A stretch of DNA of 64,000 nt from Xestospongia muta (Eukaryota; Porifera; Demospongiae; Haplosclerida; Petrosiidae), in the NCBI GenBank assembly GCA_963693285.1, contig OY848927.1, positions 1,676,501 to 1,740,500 on the forward strand, written 5' to 3'. Position numbers and translations under genes: made by a program. Below, piece after piece: positions 62,901 to 64,000 of the stretch (positions are counted from its first letter, which is position 1; each line of letters begins with the position of its first letter). The notes beneath the pieces are model-generated. The model made no database searches, had not been told where the DNA came from, and saw only the letters and a list, made by a program, of their open reading frames with translations.

Positions 62901-63425
62901 AGGAGACTACTGCATTTACAATATATAACAAAGAAATAACACACAAATTTTAATTATTATAGAGATAATGAAGTAAAGGTATACAATACTTACCAAACAA
63001 TAAGACCACACCTAAACGTTGTTTTTGATCAGGTATATAACTTAGAAAGTCATATAGTTTTCCATTGATATTCATATTAACAGTACTACCCTACCAAACA
63101 AACATGATATCATATCTTAGTGTAAAGGAAGCACTTACAACTCTAGAGATACTGAGAAGTAATCCAAATACCATATTGAGCTCTTTTCCTTTAAACCATA
63201 TAACAGCATATGCATTTTGAGCAACTGCTAAAGATTCTCCGCCTAACCTGTAAAAGGGCAAGTTAGAAAGTGTATTTGTACTTTGTAACTGGTAATTCAC
63301 TTCATATAGTTATAAATAACTACATTTTTGTGTCAATTACAAATTATGACTTACCCAAATACAAATCGTCCTACTAGCATCAGAGGATAAGATCGGAAGA
63401 TACCCCCAAAAGCAAAAATAAGCTG
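59920..63425 (-). CDS. MFSD1: MFSD1 lysosomal transporter, 5' end outside the visible exons
   Basis: Major facilitator family membrane protein. In humans MFSD1 is a lysosomal dipeptide exporter that pairs with GLMP. From 5' to 3' the exons give LIFAFGGIFRSYPLMLVGRF (63356-63424), LGGESLAVAQNAYAVIWFKG, ELNMVFGLLLSISRVGSTVN, the RAERITKRKQGE loop, LTLWLIFIVCVAYYVTVFPF, FLEDKYGFSASTANIVNSLV, ISAGASPVFGYAVDKTGFNL, CALWPLVAFIVPEHQLGTAY and SVQNLGLAIVPIVAGSIIDN, then a cytosolic Glu/Lys tail (REKIAKEEEEANKNAER) and the end LTTSMAYLGVHK before TAA at 59920. The first membrane spans are not seen between 63426 and 64000 and probably lie beyond the window. The ~1.5-kb intron 60570-62090 holds a MITE. 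Confidence 0.92.
60784..61236. mobile_element. inverted-repeat MITE with TTA target duplication (453 bp)
   Basis: CTAGGATTGGAAA at the left and its inverse TTTCCAATCCTAG at the right, each flanked by TTA (60781-60783 and 61237-61239). The left third also folds on itself (GATCCCATAGA against TCTATGGGATT, with CACACAC/GTGTGTG). A TWA target site fits PIF/Harbinger-type mobilisation. No coding capacity. It sits in a long MFSD1 intron. Confidence 0.8.
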
Positions 63426-64000
63426 TAAAAATAAACAAATAATAATAATAATAATACTTGTAAACTGCAACCATAGCTATGCAAACCACATTATAAATCA
63501 TCCTACGATTATTTAATAAGTGGGATTCAATAATGGAAATAAAAATTAGTTTTAAATCTAATAACTATATACATTAGTTAATATTACATTGTCATATGAA
63601 ATTGACATTAAATAAGCTCCAAATCTTGACTGTAAATTTTTCTGAGTAGAAAAAACATGTGTTGCAGAATCAGTACATGTATGTACATTTATTTTATTGT
63701 AAAAATCATAAGATTTTGCAGATTATAGAAAGACAGCAGAAAGCATGAAGTGACCATAGAATACTAGATGGCAGTATGATTGGCCATGTATATTATCTTA
63801 GTATTTGAGCCAAAGACTAAAGAAAATATGGATAACAAGTCAAGTCTGCCTTTATTCAAACTGTTTTGATCGTTCCTTCAGTTTTTCTACCTGACACTGT
63901 TACATGCCAGATGGTCCCTTGGACTGTTATGTTCCCCAATACTATGTTACATGTTGTTGTGTACTTGTTCTTGGCACACTTTGTATAAACATCATTTTTA
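63426..64000. other. right edge, no coding exon recognised
   Basis: 575 bp upstream of the last recognisable MFSD1 exon. It is AT-rich with a small (ATA)n run near 63443. Most likely an MFSD1 intron, because the N-terminal membrane spans are still missing. I see no exon with splice sites in it. Confidence 0.4.

Noticed and set aside
1..64000. Search for tRNA, CRISPR, bacterial operon or prophage signals.
   Set aside because: No tRNA-like B-box plus cloverleaf was recognised by eye, no spaced repeats of CRISPR type, and pervasive GT-AG introns exclude a bacterial source.

Overview
The window is eukaryotic nuclear DNA, AT-rich and gene-dense. Most introns are 40-100 nt with GT-AG ends, and the gaps between genes are small. 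The gene set (RAF kinase, a DOK/IRS-type docking protein, LRCH, UBXN7, cyclin B3, phospholipid scramblases, a secreted cystine-knot-like protein) points to an early-branching animal, most likely a sponge. That taxon is an inference from compactness and gene content; no species-diagnostic sequence was available. All gene models were built by hand from splice signals, reading phase and remembered family motifs, so exon edges are predictions.

Layout: RAF kinase (-, kinase domain cut by the left edge) is head-to-head with a DOK-like multi-tyrosine docking protein (+, 4.2-8.0 kb). CANT1-type nucleotidase (-, 8.1-10.0) is head-to-head with a secreted two-module cysteine-rich protein (+, 10.1-11.6). 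A soluble HMG-CoA reductase fused to an APH-fold kinase (-, 12.0-17.3) follows, then a decayed mobile-element region (17.3-19.1). Next come UBXN7 (+, 19.1-25.7) and two tandem phospholipid scramblase genes (+, 26.0-28.9 and 31.4-36.3). They are followed by an unrecognised helical protein (+, 36.6-38.6), TMEM223 (+, 39.1-39.8), LRCH with an extra Death-like domain (-, 40.1-46.1), a long coiled-coil protein (+, 46.4-51.4), cyclin B3 (-, 51.6-53.9), dyskerin/Cbf5 (-, 54.3-57.4) carrying an intronic box C/D snoRNA candidate, ribosomal protein L8 (+, 57.7-59.7) and MFSD1 (-, 59.9 to beyond the right edge of the visible coding exons at 63.4).

Functional grouping: RAF and the DOK-like protein belong to receptor tyrosine kinase signalling and share one 556-bp divergent intergenic region. 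Dyskerin and RPL8 are both ribosome-production genes and share about 275 bp. Four head-to-head pairs (RAF/DOK, CANT1/cystine-knot, LRCH/coiled-coil, dyskerin/RPL8) suggest that bidirectional promoters are common here.

Most unusual content: (1) the HMG-CoA reductase-kinase fusion, whose thirteen exons keep phase into one 846-aa frame with both sets of catalytic residues; (2) an LRCH protein with a Death-like domain before its CH domain; (3) scramblase paralogs whose mosaic identity indicates gene conversion, one of them carrying a TA-flanked transposon whose empty site survives in the other; (4) two different TA-flanked inverted-repeat elements that both carry a HIRAN-like reading frame; (5) a C/D snoRNA candidate inside the dyskerin gene.
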